A stretch of DNA of 64,000 bases from Comamonas sp. (GTDB lineage Bacteria; Pseudomonadota; Gammaproteobacteria; Burkholderiales; Burkholderiaceae_C): assembly GCA_031277805.1 (NCBI GenBank), contig JAITLR010000017.1, positions 310,001-374,000 on the forward strand, read 5' to 3'. This document shows positions 27,201 to 37,489 of the stretch, in pieces. The notes below the pieces were generated by a model. That model saw nothing but the letters and a program-made list of their open reading frames with translations. It searched no databases and had not been told where the DNA came from. The position numbers were made by a program, and so were the translations under genes. Position 1 is the first letter of the stretch. Each line of letters begins with the position of its first letter.

Positions 27201-28712
27201 ATGGATCTGATTCAGAACTTGTCGACGGGTTTTGGCGTGGCTTTCACGTTCCAGAACCTGATCTACTGCTTTGTGGGCTGTTTGCTCGGTACGCTGATTG
27301 GCGTGCTGCCAGGCATCGGCCCTGTGGCGACCATCGCCATGCTGCTGCCTGCCACCTATGCACTGCCTCCCGTGGCGGCGCTGATCATGCTGGCCGGTAT
27401 CTACTACGGTGCCCAGTACGGTGGCTCCACCACCGCCATTCTGGTGAACCTGCCTGGTGAATCCTCGTCCGTTGTGACGGTGATCGACGGCTACCAGATG
27501 GCCCGAAAAGGACGGGCAGGCCCTGCGTTGGCAGCGGCCGGTATCGGTTCCTTCTTCGCTGGTTGCGTGGGTACCGTGATTCTGGCTGCCTTCGCTCCTC
27601 CTCTGACCGAAGTCGCCTTCAAGTTCGGCCCTGCCGAGTACTTCTCGCTGATGACCCTGGGCCTGATCGGTGCCGTGGTGCTGGCTTCCGGCTCGCTGCT
27701 CAAGGCGATCGCCATGATCGTGCTGGGTCTGCTGCTGGGCATGGTCGGTACCGACGTGAACTCTGGCGTGGCCCGCTACAGCTTCGACATTCCTGAACTG
27801 ACCGACGGCATCGACTTCGTCGTGATCGCCATGGGTGTGTTCGGCTACGGTGAAATTATTGCCAACCTGTCTCAGCCTGAAGACGAACGCGAAGTGTTCG
27901 CTGCCAAGGTGACCGGTCTGATGCCCACCAAGGAAGACTTCAAGCGCATGCTGCCCGCCATGTTGCGCGGCACGGCCCTGGGCTCGGCCCTGGGTATCCT
28001 GCCCGGTGGCGGTGCCATGCTGTCGGCCTTTGCTGCCTACACCATCGAAAAGAAGACCAAGCTGAAACCCGGCGAAGTTCCTTTCGGTCAAGGCAACATC
28101 CGTGGCGTGACGGCTCCTGAGTCGGCCAACAACGCCGGTTCGCAGACATCGTTCATTCCTCTGCTGACCCTGGGTATTCCTCCCAACGCCGTGATGGCGC
28201 TGATGGTGGGTGCCATGACGATCCACAACATCCAGCCTGGTCCTCAGGTGATGACCAGCAACCCGGAACTGTTCTGGGGTCTGATTGCCTCCATGTGGAT
28301 TGGTAACCTGATGCTGATCATCTTGAACTTGCCGCTGATCGGCGTCTGGATCAAGCTGCTGACCGTGCCTTACCGCTGGTTGTTCCCCTCGATCGTGCTG
28401 TTCTGCGCGGTGGGTGTGTACGGTACCAACAACAACGCATGGGATGTGTGGATGGTCGGTATCTTCGGTTTCATCGGCTACGTGTTCCACAAGCTGGGTA
28501 CTGAACCTGCGCCTCTGCTGCTGGGCTTCATCCTGGGCCCGATGATGGAAGAAAACCTGCGCCGTGCCCTGCTGCTGTCGCGTGGTGACTGGTCGGTGTT
28601 CGTGACCCGCCCCATCTCTGCCGGTCTGCTGGCTGCTGCCGTGGTGCTGCTGGTGGTGGTGCTGATGCCCGCAGTGAAGAACAAGCGTGAAGAAGCCTTC
28701 GTGGAAGACTGA
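27201..28712 (+). CDS. tctA: Tripartite tricarboxylate transporter large membrane subunit TctA
   Basis: A 503-residue integral membrane protein with about 12 hydrophobic segments. It has the TctA signatures GVLPGIGPVATIAMLLP, YYGAQYGGSTTAILVNLPGE and ILPGGGAMLSAF. With TctB it should form a Na+- or proton-coupled importer of carboxylates, fed by a Bug/TctC receptor. The gene uses CCT, GGT and other pyrimidine-ending codons far more than its neighbours, suggesting high expression. A strong terminator follows. Confidence 0.95.
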   Translation: MDLIQNLSTGFGVAFTFQNLIYCFVGCLLGTLIGVLPGIGPVATIAMLLPATYALPPVAALIMLAGIYYGAQYGGSTTAILVNLPGESSSVVTVIDGYQMARKGRAGPALAAAGIGSFFAGCVGTVILAAFAPPLTEVAFKFGPAEYFSLMTLGLIGAVVLASGSLLKAIAMIVLGLLLGMVGTDVNSGVARYSFDIPELTDGIDFVVIAMGVFGYGEIIANLSQPEDEREVFAAKVTGLMPTKEDFKRMLPAMLRGTALGSALGILPGGGAMLSAFAAYTIEKKTKLKPGEVPFGQGNIRGVTAPESANNAGSQTSFIPLLTLGIPPNAVMALMVGAMTIHNIQPGPQVMTSNPELFWGLIASMWIGNLMLIILNLPLIGVWIKLLTVPYRWLFPSIVLFCAVGVYGTNNNAWDVWMVGIFGFIGYVFHKLGTEPAPLLLGFILGPMMEENLRRALLLSRGDWSVFVTRPISAGLLAAAVVLLVVVLMPAVKNKREEAFVED

Positions 28713-28741
28713 TAGTCTTGCCTGATTGCTGACAAAGCTTG

Positions 28742-28768
28742 AAGCGGCCCGAAAGGGCCGCTTTTTTT
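28742..28768 (+). terminator. Rho-independent terminator after tctA
   Basis: AAGCGGCCC-GAAA-GGGCCGCTT hairpin followed by a run of T residues, 29 bp after the tctA stop. Confidence 0.92.
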
Positions 28769-28801
28769 ATTGCTGTCAGGCAGTTCCAAGGCAATAAGCG
28801 G

Positions 28802-28958
28802 CTCCCTTGGGGGCGCCCGGCGTAGAGGAACTACCACATGTCAGTGGCAAGCGTGGGGGGCTTTTTATTGCCGCCGGGCCGCCCCAAGGCAATAAGCGAC
28901 CCCCCTCGGGGGGCAGCGGCCACACGAAGTGGGCAAGCGTGGGGGTCTTTTTTCTATC
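28802..28958. repeat. Dispersed intergenic repeat, family A, copy 2 (tandem halves)
   Basis: Two related halves: CTCCCTTGGGGGCGCCCGGC with TCAGTGGCAAGCGTGGGG, and CCGGGCCGCCCCAAGGC with CACACGAAGTGGGCAAGCG. It fills most of the 310-bp gap between tctA and the DUF3422 gene. Besides the terminator, I see nothing else in that gap. Confidence 0.75.
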
Positions 28959-29022
28959 GGGACTTTTGCACCCGCCTATGCTGATGACCGCGTCACAATA
29001 GCTGCAGTTACTTGAGGATTGC

Positions 29023-30327
29023 ATGGCTTCGTCTCTATTGCCCGAGCAGCACCCGGAGCGGGTTCAGCTGCACAACGAAATTCACGCTCGCCCCGCCGAG
29101 ATCATTGAAGCGCCACTGGCCATCACGCATATCGTGATGCTGACAGATGCTGCCCAGCGTGAAGCCAGCCGTGCCCATGTGGCAGCGCTGTTGCGTGACC
29201 ATCATCGCCCGCTGCCCGATGCTGCAACTACCCATGTGCTGATCGACCTGGGCGCATTCCGCCTGCGCTGGGAGCAGCACACCGAGTTTGTGGCCTGGAC
29301 CTTTGCCACGCCCATGGAGCCGTCTTCCACGGCCGATATGCGAGAGCCTGAAACCGCCATCAATGCCGTGCCGCAAAGCTGGCTCAGGAAGCTGCCTGGC
29401 CAGTGCCTGAGCAGCCTGCATCTGTGGGCGCTGAGCGAAAGCGCGGTCGATGCGCCGCAGCTGGTGCGTCATATGCTGCATACGGACACGTTGGTAGGCT
29501 CCCGCGTGGCAGGCGATGCAGGCAGCATCTATACCGACTTTGCCATTCACGCCGATGGCTTTTCGCGCATGTTGCTGCTGGCCAGCGATGAGCTGACGCC
29601 ACGCCGCCTGGGGCGTCTGGTACAGCGACTGCTGGAGATCGAGACCTATCGCATGGCAGCTTTGCTGGGCCTGCCCGCCGCGCGCAAGGCCGCATCCGTG
29701 CTGGCTACGGCAGAGCGCGAGCTGGCCGAGCTGGCCCATGCCATCCGCGCAGCCGACCGTGATGCCGAACCTGCGCTGCTCGACCGCCTGACGCGTCTGG
29801 CCGGTCAGGTGGAGAGTGAATATGCGGCCACGCATTCGCGTTTTTCGGCCAGCTCGGCCTACTTTGAGCTGGTGGAGCGGCGCATTCAGGAGCTGCAGGA
29901 AAGCCGGGTGGACGGTATTCAGACCATCCGCGAGTTCATGGACAGGCGGCTGTCTCCTGCGCGTGCCACTTGTGAATGGGCCACGCGCCGTCAGAACGCC
30001 TTGTCCGAGCGGGTCTCGCGTGTCAGCAGCCTGCTGCGCACGCGGGTCGAGATCGAGCAGCAGCAAAGCAGCCAGCAACTATTGGGCACCATGAACGACC
30101 GCCAGGGCATGCAGCTCAAGCTGCAATCCACGGTGGAAGGTTTGTCGGTGGCTGCCATCACCTACTACATCACCGGGCTTATCAGCTATCTGGCCAAGGG
30201 GGCACAGAAGCTGGGCTGGCCCTGGTCGCCAGAGTCCACGGCGGCCGTGGCCATCCCCGTCGTGGCTTTCGCCGTCTGGTGGTCGTTGCGCAGACTGCAC
30301 CACAAACTGTTTGGTCGTCATGCATGA
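29023..30327 (+). CDS. DUF3422 family membrane-anchored protein
   Basis: A 434-residue protein of the uncharacterised DUF3422/COG4949 family. The opening HPERVQLHNEIHARP and the later GDAGSIYTDFAIHADGF are typical. The middle is helical, probably coiled coil (about 225-335), and two hydrophobic helices lie near residues 360-380 and 400-420 at the C-terminus, so most of the protein is likely cytoplasmic and tail-anchored. Function is unknown; neighbours do not suggest one. Confidence 0.88.
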   Translation: MASSLLPEQHPERVQLHNEIHARPAEIIEAPLAITHIVMLTDAAQREASRAHVAALLRDHHRPLPDAATTHVLIDLGAFRLRWEQHTEFVAWTFATPMEPSSTADMREPETAINAVPQSWLRKLPGQCLSSLHLWALSESAVDAPQLVRHMLHTDTLVGSRVAGDAGSIYTDFAIHADGFSRMLLLASDELTPRRLGRLVQRLLEIETYRMAALLGLPAARKAASVLATAERELAELAHAIRAADRDAEPALLDRLTRLAGQVESEYAATHSRFSASSAYFELVERRIQELQESRVDGIQTIREFMDRRLSPARATCEWATRRQNALSERVSRVSSLLRTRVEIEQQQSSQQLLGTMNDRQGMQLKLQSTVEGLSVAAITYYITGLISYLAKGAQKLGWPWSPESTAAVAIPVVAFAVWWSLRRLHHKLFGRHA

Positions 30328-30338
30328 AATTAGGGTTT

Positions 30339-30380
30339 AGCGCTTATGTATCAAGCGCTAGCAGCTATGTATTTTGATGT
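30339..30380. repeat. Dispersed repeat, family D, copy 3
   Basis: A palindrome-like core (30339-30359) with AGCGCTT and AAGCGCT at its ends is followed by AGCAGCTATG. The 21-bp core is the exact reverse complement of 55281-55301. It lies about 12 bp after the DUF3422 stop. Confidence 0.7.
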
Positions 30381-30426
30381 TTCCGGGTTGAATGGCCCGG
30401 ATGGTAAACCGTGAAAGGACTCTGAA

Positions 30427-31224
30427 ATGGACTTTGGTATCTCCGGGCGCTGGGCTTTGGTCTGCGGCGCCAGCAAGGGACTGGGCTTTGGCTGTGCCAA
30501 GGCTTTGGCGGAAGAGGGTGTGAATCTGGTCATCAACGCCAGAAATGCCGAAGCGTTGCAGACGGCTGTGCAGAAGCTACAAACCATTGCTCCGCAGATC
30601 AAGGTGATTGGCGTCGCTGCCGACATCACCACGCCCGAAGGCCGCAGTGCCGTGTTTGAAGCCGCCGGTGGCCCTGGCAAGGACTTCGACATTGTGGTGA
30701 CCAATGCCGGTGGTCCGCCACCCGGCGATTTCCGCAGCTGGGATCGCGAAGCCTGGCTCAAGGCTGTGGATGCGAATATGTTGACTCCCATCGAGCTGAT
30801 CAAGGCCACGGTGGATGGCATGGCCGAGCGTGGCTTTGGCCGCATCGTCAATATCACCTCCAGTGCGGTCAAGGCGCCTATCGACATCCTGGGCCTGTCC
30901 AACGGTGCCCGCAGCGGCTTGACGGGCTTTGTCGCGGGTCTGGCTCGTTCGAGCATCGCCGCCAAGGGCGTGACCATCAACAACATCCTGCCGGGCAAGT
31001 TCGATACCGACCGTCTGGTGGCAACGCATCAGGCCGCAGCCAACAAGACCGGTCAGGACCTCGATGCCGTGCGTCAGGCTCAGGCCGCGCAGGTTCCCGC
31101 CAAGCGCTTTGGCACGGCCGAAGAGTTTGGTGCCATCTGCGCCTTCCTGTGCAGCCGTCAGGCCGGCTATATGACAGGGCAGAACATCCTGCCCGATGGC
31201 GGTCTCTATCCCGGTACTTATTGA
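30427..31224 (+). CDS. SDR-family oxidoreductase with altered catalytic residues
   Basis: A 265-residue short-chain dehydrogenase/reductase fold. The cofactor motif GASKGLG is at 14-20 and NAGG at 93-96. The conserved Ser is present (S145/S146), but 13 residues later, where the catalytic Tyr belongs, there is Ser158, and the Lys position four further on is Arg162 (segment LGLSNGARSGLTGF). It may use other residues or be non-classical. The last part (GYMTGQNILPDGG) is normal. It is annotated in relatives as a 3-oxoacyl-ACP reductase-like protein. Confidence 0.85.
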   Translation: MDFGISGRWALVCGASKGLGFGCAKALAEEGVNLVINARNAEALQTAVQKLQTIAPQIKVIGVAADITTPEGRSAVFEAAGGPGKDFDIVVTNAGGPPPGDFRSWDREAWLKAVDANMLTPIELIKATVDGMAERGFGRIVNITSSAVKAPIDILGLSNGARSGLTGFVAGLARSSIAAKGVTINNILPGKFDTDRLVATHQAAANKTGQDLDAVRQAQAAQVPAKRFGTAEEFGAICAFLCSRQAGYMTGQNILPDGGLYPGTY

Positions 31225-31249
31225 TTCATGGTGGATCTGTGAACAAAAC

Positions 31250-31272
31250 AAAGCCCCGCATCGCGGGGCTTT
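31250..31272. terminator. Bidirectional terminator between SDR and EamA genes
   Basis: AAAGCCCCGC-ATC-GCGGGGCTTT, a 10-bp stem between two convergent genes. Confidence 0.85.
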
Positions 31273-31289
31273 GTGGTTGGGAGCGGTGC

Positions 31290-32189
31290 TTATTTGCGGG
31301 ATGAGACGACGATGCCGGTCACGATCAGCGCAAAGGCGATGGCGTGATAGAGGCGCGGAGTCTCACCCAGCACTGGAATCGACAGCAAGGCGGTGAACAG
31401 CGGAATCAGATTGCCGAAGAAGCCCGCAATCGCAGGCGTTGCGCGCTGCACGCCCATGCCCCAGAAGCGGTAGGCCAGAATGGCCGGCCCTACGGCAATG
31501 AAAAGCAAGGCACCGAGCAGCGGCCAGCCGGGTACAAAGCGGAATTCGCCCAGCAAGGCCTCACCGGCGGTAAACAGACCCGACCAGATCAGGCCAAACG
31601 TTACCTGTGCCAACAGGAAGCTGGCCCAGTGCGCCTTGACTTCCTGCGGCCCCGTGCTGCGCGAAAGCAGCCAGGTGTAGAAGGCCCAGGCAATCGTCGC
31701 CAGCATCATGAAAAGGTCGCCTGCCACAAAGTGCAGACCGAGCAGGGTTTGCAGATCGCCGCGCGACATGACCACCGCCACGCCAAGTATGGACAGCGCC
31801 GCGCCGCAGAGCTGACGGCGGCTGATCGCGATTCCCCAGCACAGGCGGCCGATGGCCAGCATCCACACCGGCATGCTGGAACTCACCAGCGTCACATTGA
31901 GCGGCGTCGAAGTCTTGAGAGCCAGATACAGCAGCGCGTTGTAGCAGCCTATGCCCAGCAGGCCCAGCAATGCGTACTGGCGCCATAGGGGCCAGATGGG
32001 GCTGCTCCTGCGCAATACCTGCCAGGCCAGCGGCAGCAGAAGGGCAAAGGCGATGCCCCAGCGAAAGAAATTGAGTGTAAAGGGGGAAATCAGCTCATGA
32101 GCGAGTCGGCCCACGATGGCATTTCCCGCCCACAGCAGCGGTGCCAGAGCCAGCATGGCTGCGGTGGAGGGCTTGAGCGAAGCATTCAT
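31290..32189 (-). CDS. EamA-family (drug/metabolite) transporter
   Basis: A 299-residue DMT transporter with two EamA repeats and about ten hydrophobic helices. The first repeat starts LAPLLWAGNAIVGRLAHELI and the second includes GDLFMMLATIAWAFYTWLLSR. It ends IVTGIVVSSRK. The ATG at 32187-32189 was chosen because the long upstream frame is antisense to the Nudix gene. It is probably an exporter of amino acids or metabolites, substrate unknown. Confidence 0.9.
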   Translation of the reverse strand: MNASLKPSTAAMLALAPLLWAGNAIVGRLAHELISPFTLNFFRWGIAFALLLPLAWQVLRRSSPIWPLWRQYALLGLLGIGCYNALLYLALKTSTPLNVTLVSSSMPVWMLAIGRLCWGIAISRRQLCGAALSILGVAVVMSRGDLQTLLGLHFVAGDLFMMLATIAWAFYTWLLSRSTGPQEVKAHWASFLLAQVTFGLIWSGLFTAGEALLGEFRFVPGWPLLGALLFIAVGPAILAYRFWGMGVQRATPAIAGFFGNLIPLFTALLSIPVLGETPRLYHAIAFALIVTGIVVSSRK

Positions 32190-32339
32190 GGAGCGCAACT
32201 GTACCGCCTGCCGGCTGCGACAGAGGCCGTGGCGCGTGGACTCATGGCGCGTGCAGTCCTGTGCGGGACGCCGCAAATAGTGAGGCAAGCCTTCCCAGAT
32301 CGAGAAGCTGAGCACAATGCCAAGCATGGGAGATTTTTC

Positions 32340-33143
32340 ATGAATCAGCAAACGCGACAGTGGCTGCAGGAGCAGCGTGCCCAGGCCCATCAGCCGCCAT
32401 TGCGGGGCAGGCAGGACCTGTGTGTGGATGGCGAGCTGGTAGGCAGCATAGAACCCGTCCTGGTGGAGCAACTGGGGCAGCCCTTGCTGGATGCCCATGC
32501 GGTGCATCTGCAGCAGCGTGACGGGCAATGGCATCTGCAAGGCGAGGGTAGCGCTACACAGCGGCTGAACCAGCTGGCGCTGGCCTTGCGCGGAGCCGGC
32601 CTGGCGGGGGCCTGGCGTGACGAGCAGCTGGCGGTCTGCAACGGTGCTGGTCAGCGGATTGCCACGATAGAGCGGGGGGCGGTGCGCCCGCTGGGAATTG
32701 CCACCAGTGCCGTGCATCTGGTGGGGGCTGTGGCAGACGGGCGTTTGTGGGTGCAGCAGCGCTCGCAGGGCAAGGCCAACAACCCGGGCATGTGGGATAC
32801 CTTGATGGGCGGAATGGTGTCGGCCGAGGACAGTCTGGAGCAGGCTTTGGCGCGCGAAACCTGGGAGGAGGCAGGGCTGCAGGTGGTGAGCCTGCAAGGC
32901 TTGCGCTATGGAGGGTTCGTGGAATTTTCCCGGCCCAGCGACGAGGCCGAAGGCCAGGGCCTGATGCGCGAGCGCATTGACTGGTTTGCCGCACAGCTTC
33001 CCGAGTCTCTCCTACCCGTCAACCAGGATGGCGAGGTGCAGCGCTTTGAGCTGCTGCCCCCGCAAACCGTGGAGGCCTGGCTGGTGCAGGGCCGCTTCAC
33101 ACACGAGGCTTCTCTGATCCTGGCCGCCTATATGGGCTGGTAG
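32340..33143 (+). CDS. Nudix hydrolase with N-terminal DUF4743 domain
   Basis: A 267-residue protein. Residues 1-115 resemble DUF4743, and a Nudix domain follows. The Nudix box is at about 157-180 (GGMVSAEDSLEQ then ALARETWEEAGL); the first Glu of the GX5E motif is Asp here, while the RExWEEAG core is intact. Relatives include the Nudix half of the yeast thiamine pyrophosphokinase Tnr3, which removes oxidised thiamine diphosphate; the substrate here is not known. A GGGAG site precedes the ATG. It diverges from the EamA gene. Confidence 0.88.
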   Translation: MNQQTRQWLQEQRAQAHQPPLRGRQDLCVDGELVGSIEPVLVEQLGQPLLDAHAVHLQQRDGQWHLQGEGSATQRLNQLALALRGAGLAGAWRDEQLAVCNGAGQRIATIERGAVRPLGIATSAVHLVGAVADGRLWVQQRSQGKANNPGMWDTLMGGMVSAEDSLEQALARETWEEAGLQVVSLQGLRYGGFVEFSRPSDEAEGQGLMRERIDWFAAQLPESLLPVNQDGEVQRFELLPPQTVEAWLVQGRFTHEASLILAAYMGW

Positions 33144-33172
33144 CTGCGCTAGGCGGCCCGATGCGGGGCCGC

Positions 33173-34837
33173 CTAGCGCTTGGTATCCAGCGCGGAGGGC
33201 TTCAGGCGGCTGGGCGCCAGCGCACCGGCCTGCTCCAGAATCGGATAGGCCACCGAGCACAGCAGGGAGTTGATGCGCTTCAAGTCACTGATCATGTCGA
33301 TATGCAGCGAGCTGGTCTCTATGCTCGATACCGTGTGCTGGGACAGGCGCGCCAGGTGAGTGGCGGAATAGGCCAGTTCCAGATCGCGGAAACGTGCTTT
33401 TTCCTCCAGCAGCTTCTGTGCCTCGCGTGCATTGCCGTTGAGGAACACGCTCATGGCTAGGCGCAGATTGTCCAGCAGATGCTGGGTCAGCTCGTGGATT
33501 TCCTGCATGCCGGCTTCAGAGAACCGGCGGCCCTTTTTGATTTTCTTGTCTTCCAGGTCCAGCAGCACACGTTCGATGATGTCGCCTATCTGCTCCATGT
33601 TGATGGTGAAGCTGATGATTTCCGTCCAGCGCTGGCCTTCGCGCTCGTCCAGCTCGGCGCGCGAAATCTTGGTCATGTAGTACTTGATGGCCGAGTACAG
33701 GTCGTCGACGGTCGCTTCCAGGTTGCGTACCTCTTCGGACAGCTTGGCGTCGTCGGTTTCAGCCACTTTCTGCAGGCCGATCAGCATGGACTCGATCACA
33801 TCGGCCTGGTGCAGCGATTCACGCACGGCGCAGGTGATGGCCAGCGAAGGAGTGGAGAGTGCCGAGGGGTCCAGGTGACGGGGGCGCAGCAGCTTGGCCG
33901 AACTTTCCTCCTCGGGCTTGGGCAGCATGGCCGTGACCCAGCGGGCCACCAGTTGCGTGAGACCGATGAAGCACAGGCTGTTGAAGATATTGAAGGCCAG
34001 ATGGAACATGACCACGTTCTGGCCGGGGTCCGACAGATAGGGGCGGACATAGTGCGGCCACAGACCGATAAAAGGCGCAACGATGGCCACGCCCATGATC
34101 TTGAACAGCAGATTGCCGATGGTGACCTGGCGTTCCTCCACGGCCGACTTGGCGGTTGTGATGGCGGCGACCAGACCGCTACCCAGGTTGGCGCCCAGGG
34201 TCAGGCCCAAGGCCACATCGAGCGGAATGGCGCCCGAGCTGGCCATGGCTGCAATCAGCAGCACCACGGCCAGACTGGAATAAGCCACGACGGCCAGTAC
34301 GGCACCCAGCAGCAGTTCCATGAACAGATCGCTGCTGACCGAGGCCAGCAGGGTGCGCACGGCCTCGGCCTGCAGCAAAGGCTCGGTGGCTTCCACCACC
34401 AGGCGCAGGGCCAGCAGCATCAGGCCCAGGCCAATCAGCACGCGGCCAATACGGCCGGGCTTGGAGTCCTTGCGCGTGATGTAGAGCACTACGCCGACAA
34501 AGATGAACAGCGGCGACAGCCAGGACAGGTCGGTGGAGAACAGCACGGCCATCAGAGCCGTTCCAACGTCGGCACCGCGCATCACGGCTAGCGCCGAAGG
34601 CAGGGTGATCAGACCCTGACCCACAAAGGACGAGGTCATCAGCGACGTGGCGGTGCTGGACTGCACCAGCGCCGTGACGCCCATGCCCGAGAGTGCCGCC
34701 GAGAAGCGGTTGCTCATGCTGCGTGCGAGGATGTTGCGCAGATTGGCGCCAAAGACCTGCAGAACGCCGGTGCGAACCATCTGTGAGCCCCAGACCAACA
34801 GGGCTATGGCTGCTAAAAGATTCAGTAGATGCTTCAT
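33173..34837 (-). CDS. Na+/phosphate cotransporter family protein
   Basis: A 554-residue protein with two Na/Pi-cotransporter repeats, each with a QSSTA- or GANLGS-type motif (ALVQSSTATSLMTSSFVGQG and TLGANLGSGLVAAI). A C-terminal PhoU-like helical domain spans roughly 340-530. It probably moves phosphate or acts in phosphate sensing, like YjbB/NptA. It is transcribed alone, convergent with the Nudix gene. Confidence 0.9.
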   Translation of the reverse strand: MKHLLNLLAAIALLVWGSQMVRTGVLQVFGANLRNILARSMSNRFSAALSGMGVTALVQSSTATSLMTSSFVGQGLITLPSALAVMRGADVGTALMAVLFSTDLSWLSPLFIFVGVVLYITRKDSKPGRIGRVLIGLGLMLLALRLVVEATEPLLQAEAVRTLLASVSSDLFMELLLGAVLAVVAYSSLAVVLLIAAMASSGAIPLDVALGLTLGANLGSGLVAAITTAKSAVEERQVTIGNLLFKIMGVAIVAPFIGLWPHYVRPYLSDPGQNVVMFHLAFNIFNSLCFIGLTQLVARWVTAMLPKPEEESSAKLLRPRHLDPSALSTPSLAITCAVRESLHQADVIESMLIGLQKVAETDDAKLSEEVRNLEATVDDLYSAIKYYMTKISRAELDEREGQRWTEIISFTINMEQIGDIIERVLLDLEDKKIKKGRRFSEAGMQEIHELTQHLLDNLRLAMSVFLNGNAREAQKLLEEKARFRDLELAYSATHLARLSQHTVSSIETSSLHIDMISDLKRINSLLCSVAYPILEQAGALAPSRLKPSALDTKR

Positions 34838-34990
34838 GTGCTATAGGCGAAGAAGCAATCAAATATACCTCTGACTGATGAGCCATGCTGGCTTCGCAGT
34901 TTCCAAAAGGTGCATATCAGTGCGAATTAAGGGTAAATATTGGCGCGAAATTGTGCGTTTTAGAAAAAACGCACCCGAACCCACATGAAA

Positions 34991-35995
34991 TCAGTCCAGT
35001 TTGATCTGGGCGGTGCGCACCACATCGCCCCAGGCGTTGAATTCCTGAGCCAGAAATCGCGCAAATTCCGCACTGCTGCTACCCGCGGGCTCGGCCCCAT
35101 CCGCGACCAGCGCAGCATGAACGGTCGGGGTGTTCAGGGCCTGTTGGGTTGCCTGGTTGAGCCTGTCCAGCAAATCGCGTGGAGTGCCTGCGGGAGCGAC
35201 CAGACCGGCCCATGAAGTGACGACGAATTTCTGCAAGCCTTCTTCCTGCAACGTGGGCAGTTCCGGTGCCGCGCTGGAGCGCTTGTCCGAGGACACGGCC
35301 AGGGGCTTGAGCTTGCCACCCCTGGTCTGGCCCAGGGCGCTGGGAATGGTCTCGAAGGCGAACTGGGCTTCGTTGGACATTACTGCCAGCAGAGCAGGGC
35401 TGCCGCCCTTGTAGGGCACATGCTGGAGGTTGGCGCCCGTACGGGCCTTGAACATCTCGCCGGCCAGATGCGCGGGCGAGCCCGTGCCTGCCGAGCTGAA
35501 AAAGCTCTGCTGATCGGCCTTCTTCACATAGGCAATCAACTCCTGTACCGAGTTGAGCTTGAGTTGCGGTGCCACGACCAGCAGCAGCGGATATTTGGCG
35601 ACCAATGAAATGGGCTCGAAGCTTTTGGCCGGGTCAAAGCGCAGCTTGGAATAGATATGCGGGTTGATGGCCTGGCTGCTCAGCGTGGTCATGAACAGGG
35701 TGTAGCCGTCTGCAGGAGCGCTGGCCACCACTTCTGCAGCCAGATTGCCGGCAGCACCGGGGCGGTTCTCGACCACCACGGACTGGCCCAGCAATTCACC
35801 CATGCGTTTGCCGAGAACGCGGGCCAGCTTGTCGGTCGAGCCTCCGGGGGCAAAGCCCACGACCAGGCGGATGGGCTTGTTGGGAAAGTTCTGGGCCTGA
35901 GCGCCCAGGGCGGACAGCAGCAGCAAGACGCCAAACAGCGGCGTGCGAAAGCGGGGAAGGCGGGTAGGGCGGCTTGGATGGCGGGGCAGGTTCAT
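34991..35995 (-). CDS. Bug-family periplasmic receptor (TctC type), phnA-linked
   Basis: A 334-residue Bug/TctC solute-binding protein. The signal peptide ends near residue 34 (GAQAQ). The Bug signature FPNKPIRLVVGFAPGGSTD, NRPGAAGNLAAE and HVPYKGGSPALLAV are present. I chose the ATG at 35993-35995. It lies downstream of phnA (same strand, about 112 bp), so it may bind phosphonoacetate or a related anion, but ligand is inferred from context. Transport genes are not adjacent. Confidence 0.93.
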   Translation of the reverse strand: MNLPRHPSRPTRLPRFRTPLFGVLLLLSALGAQAQNFPNKPIRLVVGFAPGGSTDKLARVLGKRMGELLGQSVVVENRPGAAGNLAAEVVASAPADGYTLFMTTLSSQAINPHIYSKLRFDPAKSFEPISLVAKYPLLLVVAPQLKLNSVQELIAYVKKADQQSFFSSAGTGSPAHLAGEMFKARTGANLQHVPYKGGSPALLAVMSNEAQFAFETIPSALGQTRGGKLKPLAVSSDKRSSAAPELPTLQEEGLQKFVVTSWAGLVAPAGTPRDLLDRLNQATQQALNTPTVHAALVADGAEPAGSSSAEFARFLAQEFNAWGDVVRTAQIKLD

Positions 35996-36107
35996 CGTGG
36001 GCTCCTGGGCTGGTTTTAAGGGATGGGGCAAAAAAGAGCGAGCAGCGCCGCGCCGTACCAACCGAGGCTGGTACTGCGAGGGAAAGACAAGGAGCGGGGA
36101 GAGAGGC

Positions 36108-37429
<1,322 letters not shown>

Positions 37430-37489
37430 GATGAAAAATCACGGATAAAGTCACCGAGCCGTCATCAAGAACCCGCTCACTCACCTGTC

